DNA of 64,000 nucleotides from CADEED01 sp043747875 (GTDB taxonomy: Bacteria; Pseudomonadota; Gammaproteobacteria; Steroidobacterales; Steroidobacteraceae): positions 62,001 through 126,000 of the forward strand of contig JAYTOI010000155.1 in the NCBI GenBank assembly GCA_043747875.1. Direction: 5' to 3'. Both the position numbers and the translations under genes were made by a program. The number at the start of each line of letters is the position of its first letter. Within the stretch, counting starts at the first letter, position 1. The notes under the pieces were generated by a model. It did no database searches, was not told the DNA's origin, and saw nothing but the letters and a program-made list of their open reading frames with translations. This document shows, piece after piece, positions 34,895 to 42,823 of this stretch.

Positions 34895-36038
34895 GCACGC
34901 GCCGGCAACTGTCGTACGCGCGCCGCGCCTGCGCGCGCGGCCCGTAGAACTCCGCCACTTCCGCGCAGGTGCTTTCGGCCAGGTGCGGCGCACCGCGCGC
35001 GGCCACGTCGGCGAGGCGGGATGCGAAGCGCACGGTGTCGAGCGGATCCGCCACCACGCCCGTGCCCGGCCACACGCACAGATCCGCGGCGGCGCCGTTG
35101 TAGCAAGAGAAAATCTGCGGCAGCCCGCACACCAGCGGCTCGAGCGTCGCGAGCGGCCAGCAATCTTCGAGCGTGGGCAGCACGAAGCAGTCGCCGCAGG
35201 TGTACAGGCGCGGCAGCGCCTCGAGTTGCACGAATCCGGTCACCGCCACGGGCACGCGCGGATACTCGCGCGCGAACCGTTCGATCTCGCCGCGCAGCTC
35301 GCCATCGCCGATGAACAGCAGGCTGCAGTCGGGGGCGGGTTGCGCGGCCGCCACCACGCGCATGGCGTCCAGGAATTCGCGGATGCCCTTGCGCGGGGAG
35401 AAGCTGCCGCTGAACACGAACACCGTGCCGCGCAGTCCGAGCCGGGCGCGCTCGACGTCACGCGTGGCGCGGACGTGACCGGCCTCGCGCAGGAACCAGT
35501 TGGTATCCACGCCCGTCATGCCGGGATGCGTGCACTCGGCCGGCACGCCGATGGATTGTAGATAGGCGGCGGCCTCGCGGCCGTTGACCCAGAACGCAGC
35601 GGCGCGCGCGGCCAGGAAGCGGCGCAGCGGCTTCTTGAGGGCGCAGATGCGGCTCTCGGTATGCGGCGTGCCTTCCCAGAAGCCGATCAGCGGGACCTGG
35701 CGCGCGAACGCGTACAGCGCCGCCTGGGCGGTGCGCGGTCCCAGCTCGAGCGAGACCACGACGTCGGGCCGGATGGCGTTGAGCGCGGGCAGCGTCCGCT
35801 CGGAGAAGTTGAAGTAGCGGCGCTCGCCCGCGTACCCCGCGCCGCGGCGCGTGACCGCGCGGCTGCGGTTACCGGACACCGTGCAGTTGAAGCGGAGGTC
35901 GCTGGCGGCCACCTGCCATTGGCGATCGGGAGTCGACCACGAGTCGAGCACGACGTGCAGGTCGCACAGGCCTGCGAGCTCGTTGTAGAAGCCGATCCGG
36001 TAGGGCGGCAGGATGTTTGTGAGGACGCAAACGCGCAT
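34857..36038 (-). CDS. Glycosyltransferase family 4 (GT-B) enzyme
   Basis: 393 residues with a GT-B fold. The N-terminal acceptor domain starts MRVCVLTNILPPYRIGFYNE. The nucleotide-sugar domain has FSGSFSPRKGIREFLDAM and FVLPTLEDCWPLATLEPL, where an Asp partly replaces the first Glu of the usual E-x7-E motif. It probably adds one sugar to the lipid-linked repeat unit on the cytoplasmic side. The start at 36038 begins the canonical GT4 N-terminus; about 58 in-frame codons before it look non-coding and include the regulatory repeat. It is transcribed against its neighbours and overlaps the TIGR03790 gene tail to tail. Confidence 0.88.
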   Translation of the reverse strand: MRVCVLTNILPPYRIGFYNELAGLCDLHVVLDSWSTPDRQWQVAASDLRFNCTVSGNRSRAVTRRGAGYAGERRYFNFSERTLPALNAIRPDVVVSLELGPRTAQAALYAFARQVPLIGFWEGTPHTESRICALKKPLRRFLAARAAAFWVNGREAAAYLQSIGVPAECTHPGMTGVDTNWFLREAGHVRATRDVERARLGLRGTVFVFSGSFSPRKGIREFLDAMRVVAAAQPAPDCSLLFIGDGELRGEIERFAREYPRVPVAVTGFVQLEALPRLYTCGDCFVLPTLEDCWPLATLEPLVCGLPQIFSCYNGAAADLCVWPGTGVVADPLDTVRFASRLADVAARGAPHLAESTCAEVAEFYGPRAQARRAYDSCRRVLTAARFAPAALR

Positions 36039-36072
36039 TCTTGTTGTGCTTGCGAGGCTACGGACTTTGAAT

Positions 36073-36086
36073 GACGCGCGCATGAC
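36073..36086 (-). promoter_or_regulatory. Pho-box-like exact direct repeat before GT4 gene
   Basis: On the minus strand GTCATGCGCGCGTC continues as AT, so GCGTCAT occurs twice exactly, 11 bp apart. It ends 34 bases before the start codon at 36038. This is the cleanest direct repeat of the set. Confidence 0.45.
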
Positions 36087-36189
36087 GCCCGACGATTCGC
36101 GCTTCATCCGACGGCCGCCCGCTGTGCGCCCGTGCGTGCATGGCTGTAACAAGCCGCTGCTACGGTGCGCAGCTCGAAAACGAACGACC

Positions 36190-36336
36190 ATGCGCATCCT
36201 CCTGGCCCACAACTTTCATCGATCGGGCACGCCAAGCGGTGAAGACTTTGCCGCCATGGCCAGATGCGACGCGGGCATCGAATACGGGTCGGTCGACCTG
36301 CTGTCGGGCGAGCCCGTAGAAAGGTCCGCAGCATGA
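36190..36336 (+). pseudogene. Glycosyltransferase N-terminal fragment, coupled to flippase
   Basis: A 48-codon frame beginning MRILLAHNFHRSGTPSGED. This is nearly identical to the start of the GT4 enzyme at 45524-46759 (MRVLLAHNFYRSSAPSGED). After 19 codons the similarity stops and the sequence is unrelated. It is therefore a truncated copy of a glycosyltransferase gene. Its TGA overlaps the flippase ATG (ATGA at 36333-36336), so the fragment may survive as a leader that couples translation. Confidence 0.65.
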
Positions 36337-37829
36337 CGACGCTCGCTCATCGGGCGACGCGCGCTTTGATCTGGAGCTATCTGGGCGTCGGCGCTCACAT
36401 CGTGTTTCAGATCGCAGCGAACGTCGGTTTCGCCCGTCTGCTCGGGCCCGATGCATTCGGCCTGTTCGCCATCGGTCTGCTGGTCACGGGTGTATTGAAA
36501 ATCATCACCGATCTGGGGCTCGGCGCCGCCGTCGCGCGCGCTCAAACCCTCGAGCGCGGCGCGTTGCGCGAGGCGTTCATTCGCCTGCTGGCATGCGGAC
36601 TGCTGGGCGGCGTGACGTTGGCGGCGACGGCTGAGCTCATCGCGGCGCTCATGGATGAGCCGAGACTGGCCGCCATCCTGCGTTGCTTCGCTCTGGCGTT
36701 CCTGTGCTTTCCCGTCGTCACGCTCTGTGGCGGTGTTCTGCAACAACGCCTGGAGCACAAGAAATCGCAATTCGCGAGCGTGCTGGGCTATGCATTCGGG
36801 TATCTGGGCGTCGGCCTCACGCTCGCAACGCTGGGCTTCGGCGCCTGGAGTCCGGCGCTCGGCTACATGGCGCAGCTTCTCATCAGCGCCGCGTTTCTCT
36901 ACTACTTCGCGCGACCCGACCTGACTCGCGGCGCGTCGCAAACTGCCTCGGGTGCCGCGCTGACGAGCTTCGGGCTGCGCGTCGTCGCGACGAACGTGTC
37001 GAACTGGCTGATCTACAACCTCGACAACTTCTTCGTACACCTGACGTTCGGAACACAGCGCTATGGCCTCTACACGGTGTCGTACAGCCTGATGCGCACG
37101 CCGACCGATCATCTGGTGCAAACGATCCAGAACGTCCTCATGCCGGTGGCTTCGAAGGTCCAGCATCAGGACGACAAGCTCGCACGCAGTTATCTCGGTG
37201 CGCTCGACGCGAGCTTCGCGCTCTGCGCGCCGGCTTGCGCAACGGTCGCCGCGGTTGCCCCCACCGTCATCGCTGCGTTGTACGGCCCCGACTGGGCACG
37301 CGCGACCGCGCTGCTGAGCGCGCTGTCGCTCGCAATGGCGCTGCAGGCCGTTCACGCAGTAACGAGCGCGACGCTGTGGGGCATCGGCGCCATCAACAGC
37401 GAGCTGCGGATTCAATGGGGCATGGTGGTGCTGCTCGTAGCCGCGCTGCTCGCGGCTACGCAGCTCGGCTTGTCGGCCGTGGCATGGTCCGTGTGTGCGG
37501 TCTACGCGATCCGCGCGCTGCTGATGCTCGCAATGGTCGCGCGCCATCTGCGTCTGACGTCGGTCCGTACGCTGCGCGCATTGCGCACCGGCGTTCTGCT
37601 GGCGGTCGCTATCGCACCGTCCGTGCACTTCTTCGACCGCATGCTGGTCGGGAACGGCGTGCACCCGTTGCCCGCGCTGTTGTTCGACATCCTCGCGGGA
37701 GCGGCGTTCTGGCTGATCGGGATTGCGATCACGCGCGGACGAACGTTCTCGGACGAGCTGCGGAGCGCGCTGAATACAGCCTTCGCGAGCATCCATCGCT
37801 CGATTCCGCTGTTCCGACGCGTGTCGTGA
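36333..37829 (+). CDS. Polysaccharide flippase (Wzx-like, MATE/MVF superfamily)
   Basis: 498 residues with about 12-14 predicted membrane helices along the whole length. It starts with the typical TRALIWSYLGVGAHIVFQI, and GFARLLGPDAFGLFAIG marks the oligosaccharide-flippase family. NLDNFFVHLTFGTQRYGLYTVSY and VLMPVASKVQ are further family blocks. It would flip undecaprenyl-linked repeat units to the periplasm. The ATG at 36333 overlaps the upstream fragment. Charged, arginine-rich upstream sequence in this frame is not part of the family and is excluded. Confidence 0.9.
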   Translation: MTTLAHRATRALIWSYLGVGAHIVFQIAANVGFARLLGPDAFGLFAIGLLVTGVLKIITDLGLGAAVARAQTLERGALREAFIRLLACGLLGGVTLAATAELIAALMDEPRLAAILRCFALAFLCFPVVTLCGGVLQQRLEHKKSQFASVLGYAFGYLGVGLTLATLGFGAWSPALGYMAQLLISAAFLYYFARPDLTRGASQTASGAALTSFGLRVVATNVSNWLIYNLDNFFVHLTFGTQRYGLYTVSYSLMRTPTDHLVQTIQNVLMPVASKVQHQDDKLARSYLGALDASFALCAPACATVAAVAPTVIAALYGPDWARATALLSALSLAMALQAVHAVTSATLWGIGAINSELRIQWGMVVLLVAALLAATQLGLSAVAWSVCAVYAIRALLMLAMVARHLRLTSVRTLRALRTGVLLAVAIAPSVHFFDRMLVGNGVHPLPALLFDILAGAAFWLIGIAITRGRTFSDELRSALNTAFASIHRSIPLFRRVS

Positions 37830-37839
37830 GGCTGTCACG

Positions 37840-38694
37840 GTGCGCAACGTACTCTGGTCCGAAAGCGAGCACATAGTTGCAGCGGATCGCGTGTCCACCG
37901 TCAATCTCCATTCTTCGGCCCATCCATCAGCCGATACGCAGCGCGACTCCATGCAGGAGGTTCGCGCCGGCTACGTCGCCTGGAAGAACTGGCAGACGGA
38001 ACAGTTTGGCAGCTATTCGCGCTTCGATTCAGCCTCCTTCGCCGCCGAGCTGGCCGGCCTGCTGCCGGTCGGCAGACGCGCGCGGGTTCTGGAGCTCGGT
38101 TTCGGGAACGGACCGTTTCTCGGCTGGTGTGGGGCGCAGGGAATCGAGTATTGCGGCGTGGAAATCGACACCGAAATGCAGCGACGCGCTCGCGAGCTCG
38201 GACTGCCCGTTTTCGCTTCGGTCTTCGACCGTTCGCTGGCAGCGTACGAGCAGCAGTTAGACGTCGTCGCGGCCTTCGACGTGCTGGAACACATCGAGCA
38301 GCACGAGCTCGTGCGCACGCTCTGTCAGGTCGCGCGCCTGCTGCGCCCCGGCGGGTATCTGCTCGCGCGCTTCCCGAACGGCGACAGCCCGTTCGGTCGC
38401 GTGAACCAGCACGGCGACCTCACGCACGTGACGACGCTGGGGCGAAGCAAGCTGCAGCAGCTCGCACACCTGTCCGGAATGGAACTGCTCTCGTTTGGCG
38501 ATCCCAAGCGTCCATGGCATTCGGTGGGTTTTGGCGCAGCCATTCGTCGGCTGGCCGGCGGCGCCGTCAAAAAGGTGCTCGAAACGACCATACGCACGCT
38601 GTACTTCGGCGGCGAGTCGATCTGCTTCGATCCCAATGCCGTCGCTCTGCTGCGGCGTCCCACCTCCGGCATAAAACACGACGCAAGAGCATGA
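37840..38694 (+). CDS. Class I SAM-dependent methyltransferase
   Basis: 284 residues. SAM-binding motif I VLELGFGNGPFLGW is near 88-101, the acidic post-I residue is in GVEIDTEMQ, and motif post-III is LLRPGGYLLARFPNGDSPF. DVVAAFDVLEHIEQ is characteristic of Methyltransf_23-type enzymes common in polysaccharide loci. It probably methylates a sugar or the chain end. GTG 37840, 10 bases after the flippase stop, is taken as start; an internal ATG at 37951 (MQEVRAGYVAWKNW) is a possible shorter start. It overlaps the next methyltransferase by four bases. Confidence 0.82.
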   Translation: MRNVLWSESEHIVAADRVSTVNLHSSAHPSADTQRDSMQEVRAGYVAWKNWQTEQFGSYSRFDSASFAAELAGLLPVGRRARVLELGFGNGPFLGWCGAQGIEYCGVEIDTEMQRRARELGLPVFASVFDRSLAAYEQQLDVVAAFDVLEHIEQHELVRTLCQVARLLRPGGYLLARFPNGDSPFGRVNQHGDLTHVTTLGRSKLQQLAHLSGMELLSFGDPKRPWHSVGFGAAIRRLAGGAVKKVLETTIRTLYFGGESICFDPNAVALLRRPTSGIKHDARA

Positions 38695-39407
38695 GAATCG
38701 CTGCGACCTTACGTCGTGCCCTGACGCGCCTGCGCATGCGACGACTGCAACACCTGCCGATCGGAGCCGCGTTCGACGAGATCTACCGGCAAGGGATCTG
38801 GTCGCAATCCAAGGGAGAACCCTCCGGCGGCGGCAGCTACGGCGACCTTGCGGATCGCTACGTCGACGCGGTGCTCGGGTACATCCGGGAACGAGGCGTG
38901 CGCTCGGTGCTGGACATCGGCTGCGGCGACTTCAACATCGGCGCGCGCATTGCGCCGCATGTAGAAGCCTATTACGCATACGACGTCTCCGCGGAAATCA
39001 TCGACCGCAATCGACTTCGATTCGAGAATCTCGCCAACGTCGAGTTCCGATGTGCAAATGCCTGCAGCGACGCATTGCCGCGCGCGGATCTGGTCACGGT
39101 CAGGCAGGTGCTGCAGCACCTCACCAACGCGCAGATCGCCGACATCCTGCGCAACGTCGATCGAACCGGCGCACCTCATGTGCTCGTCACCGAGCACGCG
39201 CTCGACTATTCGCGGCCAAACGCGCTGCGTCCGAACCTCGACCTGCCCAGCCATTCCGCGGGGACACGGATCGCGCTCGGTTCGAGCGTCGTTCTGAGTG
39301 CCCCGCCTTTCCTGCGCAAGACGCGCACGTTCGCATCGTTCCCTCTGGATGCAGGCCCCGACACCTGCGGCGAGCGCCTGGAAACGATCTGGTTGACGAT
39401 GTCATGA
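38691..39407 (+). CDS. Second class I SAM-dependent methyltransferase
   Basis: 238 residues. Motif I VLDIGCGDFNIG is near 68-79, YDVSAEIIDRNRLRF supplies the acidic residue, and ADLVTVRQVLQHLTN is motif II. Sequence similarity to the preceding methyltransferase is low, so this is a different enzyme rather than a duplicate. In this locus it may decorate the repeat unit. The ATG overlaps the preceding stop (ATGA) and its own stop overlaps the next ATG, so the three genes are co-translated. Confidence 0.82.
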   Translation: MRIAATLRRALTRLRMRRLQHLPIGAAFDEIYRQGIWSQSKGEPSGGGSYGDLADRYVDAVLGYIRERGVRSVLDIGCGDFNIGARIAPHVEAYYAYDVSAEIIDRNRLRFENLANVEFRCANACSDALPRADLVTVRQVLQHLTNAQIADILRNVDRTGAPHVLVTEHALDYSRPNALRPNLDLPSHSAGTRIALGSSVVLSAPPFLRKTRTFASFPLDAGPDTCGERLETIWLTMS

Positions 39408-40342
39408 GCGCTGCGGCGCGCGCGGTCGTCATCGTCACGTGCGAGCGGGACTTGGGCCTGAATCGGCTGTCGGTACCGGAAGTCATCGCGCACATCGCCG
39501 CCGACGAGTATCAGGTGATCGTGCCCGACGGCGAGGTCGCATGCTTCCGGACTGCCTTGCCTTCGCGTGTCTCGGTCATCCCGGAAAGCTCGCTCTTGTT
39601 TGGGTGGACGTTACCGCAGATCGCTCGCGGGTTGCCGCCATCGATGACTGTCCGCGCGGGCTGGTACCTGCAGCAGATTCTCAAGATACAGGCATTGGCG
39701 GCGCTGCCCACCCGAAGCCGGGCGATCATCTGGGACGGGGATACGATTCCATTGCGCCCGCCCGTTTTCACGGACTCCGAGGACCGGATCGGCTTTTACG
39801 CCGGCACCGAGCGGCACGCTCCGTATTTTGCGACGATCGAACGGCTGCTGGGAATCGAGCGAGTGATCGCCGGCTCGTTCGTCGCGCAATGCATGTCGGT
39901 CCGCATTCAGTGGATACACGAGCTGATCGCATCCATCGAAGATCGGGCAGGCCGACCGTGGGTCGAAGCGCTGCTCGCCGCGATCGCGGGCCAGTCGCCG
40001 TCCGAATTCAGCGAGTACGAAACGATCGGCACGTTCGCATTCCGTCGTCACCCGGACCAGTGCTTTCTCAATCATCGTCCGTGGTTTCGCTTCGGCACTG
40101 CCTACTGCGGCGGCCTGGACCGGATCACGCCCGTGCACCTGCGCCGACTCGCGCGGCTGTTCGACTTCGCCGCCTTCGAGCGCTGGGACGTCGGGCTTCG
40201 CGCGGCGCTGCGTTGTCGAGTGCGGCTGCTGCAACATCGATTCGAAACTCGGGTGACGCTGCGCGGCAGCAGCTCGCGTGGAAGTCACCGGCTCGGGCTG
40301 TTGCCACCGCGCGAGGCGCGCAACACCAGCTCTTCGACCTGA
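39404..40342 (+). CDS. DUF6492-like protein, possible glycosyltransferase
   Basis: 312 residues, no signal peptide. It has VVIVTCERDLGLNRLSVPEV at the start, GWYLQQILKIQALAAL near 88, and IIWDGDTIPLRPPVF near 107, where DGD resembles the DxD metal/nucleotide-sugar motif of GT-A enzymes. These blocks match the DUF6492 family as I recall it. A sugar-transferase role is likely from the motif and neighbours but not proven. It overlaps the methyltransferase upstream by four bases and the convergent MBL gene by 58 bases at its 3' end. Confidence 0.65.
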   Translation: MSAAARAVVIVTCERDLGLNRLSVPEVIAHIAADEYQVIVPDGEVACFRTALPSRVSVIPESSLLFGWTLPQIARGLPPSMTVRAGWYLQQILKIQALAALPTRSRAIIWDGDTIPLRPPVFTDSEDRIGFYAGTERHAPYFATIERLLGIERVIAGSFVAQCMSVRIQWIHELIASIEDRAGRPWVEALLAAIAGQSPSEFSEYETIGTFAFRRHPDQCFLNHRPWFRFGTAYCGGLDRITPVHLRRLARLFDFAAFERWDVGLRAALRCRVRLLQHRFETRVTLRGSSSRGSHRLGLLPPREARNTSSST

Positions 40343-41739
40343 TACCCGGGAATTTTGCGCACGAATATGTACCACGCCGCCTGCGCGTATACGACGAGTT
40401 CGCGCCAGCGGCGCGTGTAGCTGCGCAACGCCCGCCATACGTAGGTCGCGCGCAGCGGGTACAGGCCCGCTTCCACGTCGCACAACACGCCGAAGCCGCG
40501 GATCAGCGCGGCCAGGCTCGCGGCGTCGCGGCCCACGAACTCGAAGCGTTTGGAGATCATTCCCTGGCTGTACATGCACTGCATGATGGCATCCCGGAAC
40601 ACCGCCGCCGGCCAGTGCATGCGGGCGATCCATTGCGTGGCCACGCTATCGCTGACCACGCTCGCGGCGGCGCGACGAATGTCGATCTCGATGTACATGC
40701 GCCGGCCGTCCGACCAGTGCAGCTCGGTCCCTATCTTCTCGACGCGTGCCAGTGCACGCCGCCACTTGGGCACGCGCTTCAGATGCGCCGCCAAACGCTG
40801 CAGTACGGGGCTGCCGATGGTGACCGCGTCTTCTTCGGCGTAGGTCTGCGCGAGCCGCTCGCTCATGCGCTCCCGATACGCGGCTAGATATGTCTGGGGT
40901 TGTTCGAACGGGGTGATGTCGCCCAGCGTGAAGCGGCCCGGCGTCCACGATGAACCGGGCGGCATCACGATCAGCTCGCTGTGCGACAGGCCACCGAATT
41001 CTGCGAGCTGTGAGCGCAATCGCAAGGGATTGACGGTGATGTCATTGAAGCGCTCCGTGTCGCGATGCAGATAACAGTGGTTGCTCGCGAAAGGAACGGC
41101 GTATCGCGGCCGCACTGCATCCATGAACAGCTTGAACGAGCGCGCGTAGTGGAGCGGCTCGTCGTGGTCGGCGGGCTGGCCTTCCACGCGGAAGCAGGCG
41201 CGGGCATTCGCGGAGCTGTGGCTGCGCATGGCCAGGTCGAAACGGCCATGACGCGCCAGCAGCGAGCGCAGCGGCAGGCCTGCGATCTTGGCGTCATTGG
41301 CGTTGAGCACGCGATGCTCGCCCATCTCGATGACGATGGCCGAGTCGCTGTTGAGCAAGCCGAATTGGTACAGCGTGATCTCGAACCCCGGCGCGATGCG
41401 CAGGGTCTCGCCGTGCCTGGCACGGGTGATGTTCTGGACACCGATGCGACGCAGATCCTCGGCGCTGCGCTGGTTCGGCTCGTCGGCGACGATGAACGGC
41501 CGGTCGCGCAGCAGGCGTTTGATGGTGGGACCATGCCAATGGTCCCAGTGGATGTGCGAGAGGATGACGGCGTCGACGCGCGCCAGCTCCTCGGGGTCGA
41601 ACACGGCCTCCGGAAAATTCCACCAGGAGCGCCAATAACACGAGCCGAGCAGCCACGGGTCGATGAGCACGGACGCGCCGCCGAACTTCGCCAGCATGCC
41701 GGCGTGGGACAGGATGCGGATCTCGGCAGCGTGCGTCAT
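40285..41739 (-). CDS. Metallo-beta-lactamase-fold hydrolase with large C-terminal domain
   Basis: 484 residues. The N-terminal half is an MBL-fold hydrolase with the metal site HIHWDHWH (H62, H64, D66, H67) and further LNANDAK and SNHCYLHRD blocks. The C-terminal 200 residues are basic and aromatic with no known family. UlaG-like and CMP-sialate-hydroxylase-like MBL proteins have a similar first half, so a role in modifying an activated sugar is conceivable. It is transcribed opposite to the surrounding genes and shares a divergent promoter region with the fucosyltransferase. The substrate is unknown. Confidence 0.75.
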   Translation of the reverse strand: MTHAAEIRILSHAGMLAKFGGASVLIDPWLLGSCYWRSWWNFPEAVFDPEELARVDAVILSHIHWDHWHGPTIKRLLRDRPFIVADEPNQRSAEDLRRIGVQNITRARHGETLRIAPGFEITLYQFGLLNSDSAIVIEMGEHRVLNANDAKIAGLPLRSLLARHGRFDLAMRSHSSANARACFRVEGQPADHDEPLHYARSFKLFMDAVRPRYAVPFASNHCYLHRDTERFNDITVNPLRLRSQLAEFGGLSHSELIVMPPGSSWTPGRFTLGDITPFEQPQTYLAAYRERMSERLAQTYAEEDAVTIGSPVLQRLAAHLKRVPKWRRALARVEKIGTELHWSDGRRMYIEIDIRRAAASVVSDSVATQWIARMHWPAAVFRDAIMQCMYSQGMISKRFEFVGRDAASLAALIRGFGVLCDVEAGLYPLRATYVWRALRSYTRRWRELVVYAQAAWYIFVRKIPGYQVEELVLRASRGGNSPSR

Positions 41740-41766
41740 GGACGCGCGACGTTAGGCAGCGCGCAT

Positions 41767-41780
41767 GACGTCTCGGTGAC
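41767..41780 (-). promoter_or_regulatory. Pho-box-like direct repeat before MBL gene
   Basis: On the minus strand GTCACCGAGACGTC followed by AT: half-sites GTCAC and GTCAT 11 bp apart, ending 27 bases before the MBL start. It is divergent to the site at 41801. Confidence 0.4.
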
Positions 41781-41800
41781 AAGGCGAACGTACGACCAAT

Positions 41801-41814
41801 GTCATGCGCCGGAC
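41801..41814 (+). promoter_or_regulatory. Pho-box-like site before fucosyltransferase
   Basis: GTCATGCGCCGGAC: first half-site exact, second GAC instead of GTC. It lies 47 bases before the GTG at 41862 and pairs with the opposite-facing site at 41767, so the 122-base gap looks like a shared divergent control region. Confidence 0.35.
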
Positions 41815-41861
41815 ATTTCGTCTGCGTAACCTCGGTCCAAACTATTGCGGGCTCGAAACGC

Positions 41862-42773
41862 GTGTGGATCCTATTCGTCGGTGACGGTCGCGTCGGTAAC
41901 CAGGTGTTCCAGTACGCGGCGCTGAGCGCGCTCGCGCCGCCGAACGCGCGCATCTTCGCGGTCGGGCTCGAGGACCTGGCCGGGATGTTCGAATTGCGCG
42001 GGCCGCGCTGCCAGGTGCTGCGCGGTGGGGTCTGGATCAAGCGCATCGTGCTGTACGTCGTGCGGCCACTGCTGCTGCGGCCGCTGGCACGCTGGTTGCG
42101 CCTCTTCGGTTATGCGCGCGAGCTCGAGACGCAGGGCCGGCATGGCGGCAGCGACGGCGCGGTCGAGGTGCGCGCGGGGCTCTTCTCCGGGCTGCTGTTC
42201 GTCGACGGCGGGTTCTATCAGAACAGCGAATATTGGCCACGGGTGTTTCCGCCGGCCTGCATGGAGTTGAAGGAGTGCTGGCGCGCGGAGGCGCGCGCGC
42301 TGCTCGCGGCCCGGCTCGGAGCACGCGCCGGTGACGCATTCTTCCTGCACGTGCGGCGCGGCGACTATGTCGGCTTCACGTGCTACGGGGTCGGCGACCT
42401 GCTGCTGCCACTGGAATATTTCCTGCGCGCCATCGAGGCGGTGCGCGCACACTCATCGCGACCGCTGGTGGTGGTGACCGACGATGCGGCATGGGTCGAG
42501 AGCGCGTTCGCCCACATACCTGACCGCGTCGTTGTCTCGACCAACCCGAGGCTCGATTTCGCCGTCATGGCGCAGTGCGGGGCGGGCATCGTGTCGAACA
42601 GCACGTATGCGCTGGCGGCCGCGATGTTCATGCATGCGCCGGACATCGTTTACGCACCGCAGTACTGGTTCGGGTTCCGCGTGCGGCAGTGGCTGCCGCC
42701 ACGCATCCGGTTCGCGCACCAGCGCATCGTCTATCTACCCGTCTCGCTGCCGCCCATGGCGGATGCCGCATGA
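41862..42773 (+). CDS. Alpha-1,2-fucosyltransferase-like enzyme (GT11)
   Basis: 303 residues. The start MWILFVGDGRVGNQVFQYA matches the GT11 opening GGLGNQMFQYA. The GDP-fucose motif HVRRGDY is at about 163-169, and VVTDDAAWVE and VSNSTYALAAA are the later family blocks. It would transfer L-fucose from GDP-fucose, made by gmd/fcl at 3.7-5.8 kb, onto the repeat unit. GTG 41862 is chosen because it begins the family motif and leaves the regulatory repeat at 41801 outside the gene; ATG 41799 is the longer alternative. Confidence 0.85.
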   Translation: MWILFVGDGRVGNQVFQYAALSALAPPNARIFAVGLEDLAGMFELRGPRCQVLRGGVWIKRIVLYVVRPLLLRPLARWLRLFGYARELETQGRHGGSDGAVEVRAGLFSGLLFVDGGFYQNSEYWPRVFPPACMELKECWRAEARALLAARLGARAGDAFFLHVRRGDYVGFTCYGVGDLLLPLEYFLRAIEAVRAHSSRPLVVVTDDAAWVESAFAHIPDRVVVSTNPRLDFAVMAQCGAGIVSNSTYALAAAMFMHAPDIVYAPQYWFGFRVRQWLPPRIRFAHQRIVYLPVSLPPMADAA

Positions 42774-42823
42774 TCCGCGTGCATCCGTCGCTGATGCGGC
42801 GCGGCGCAAGCGGAGTTTGACGC

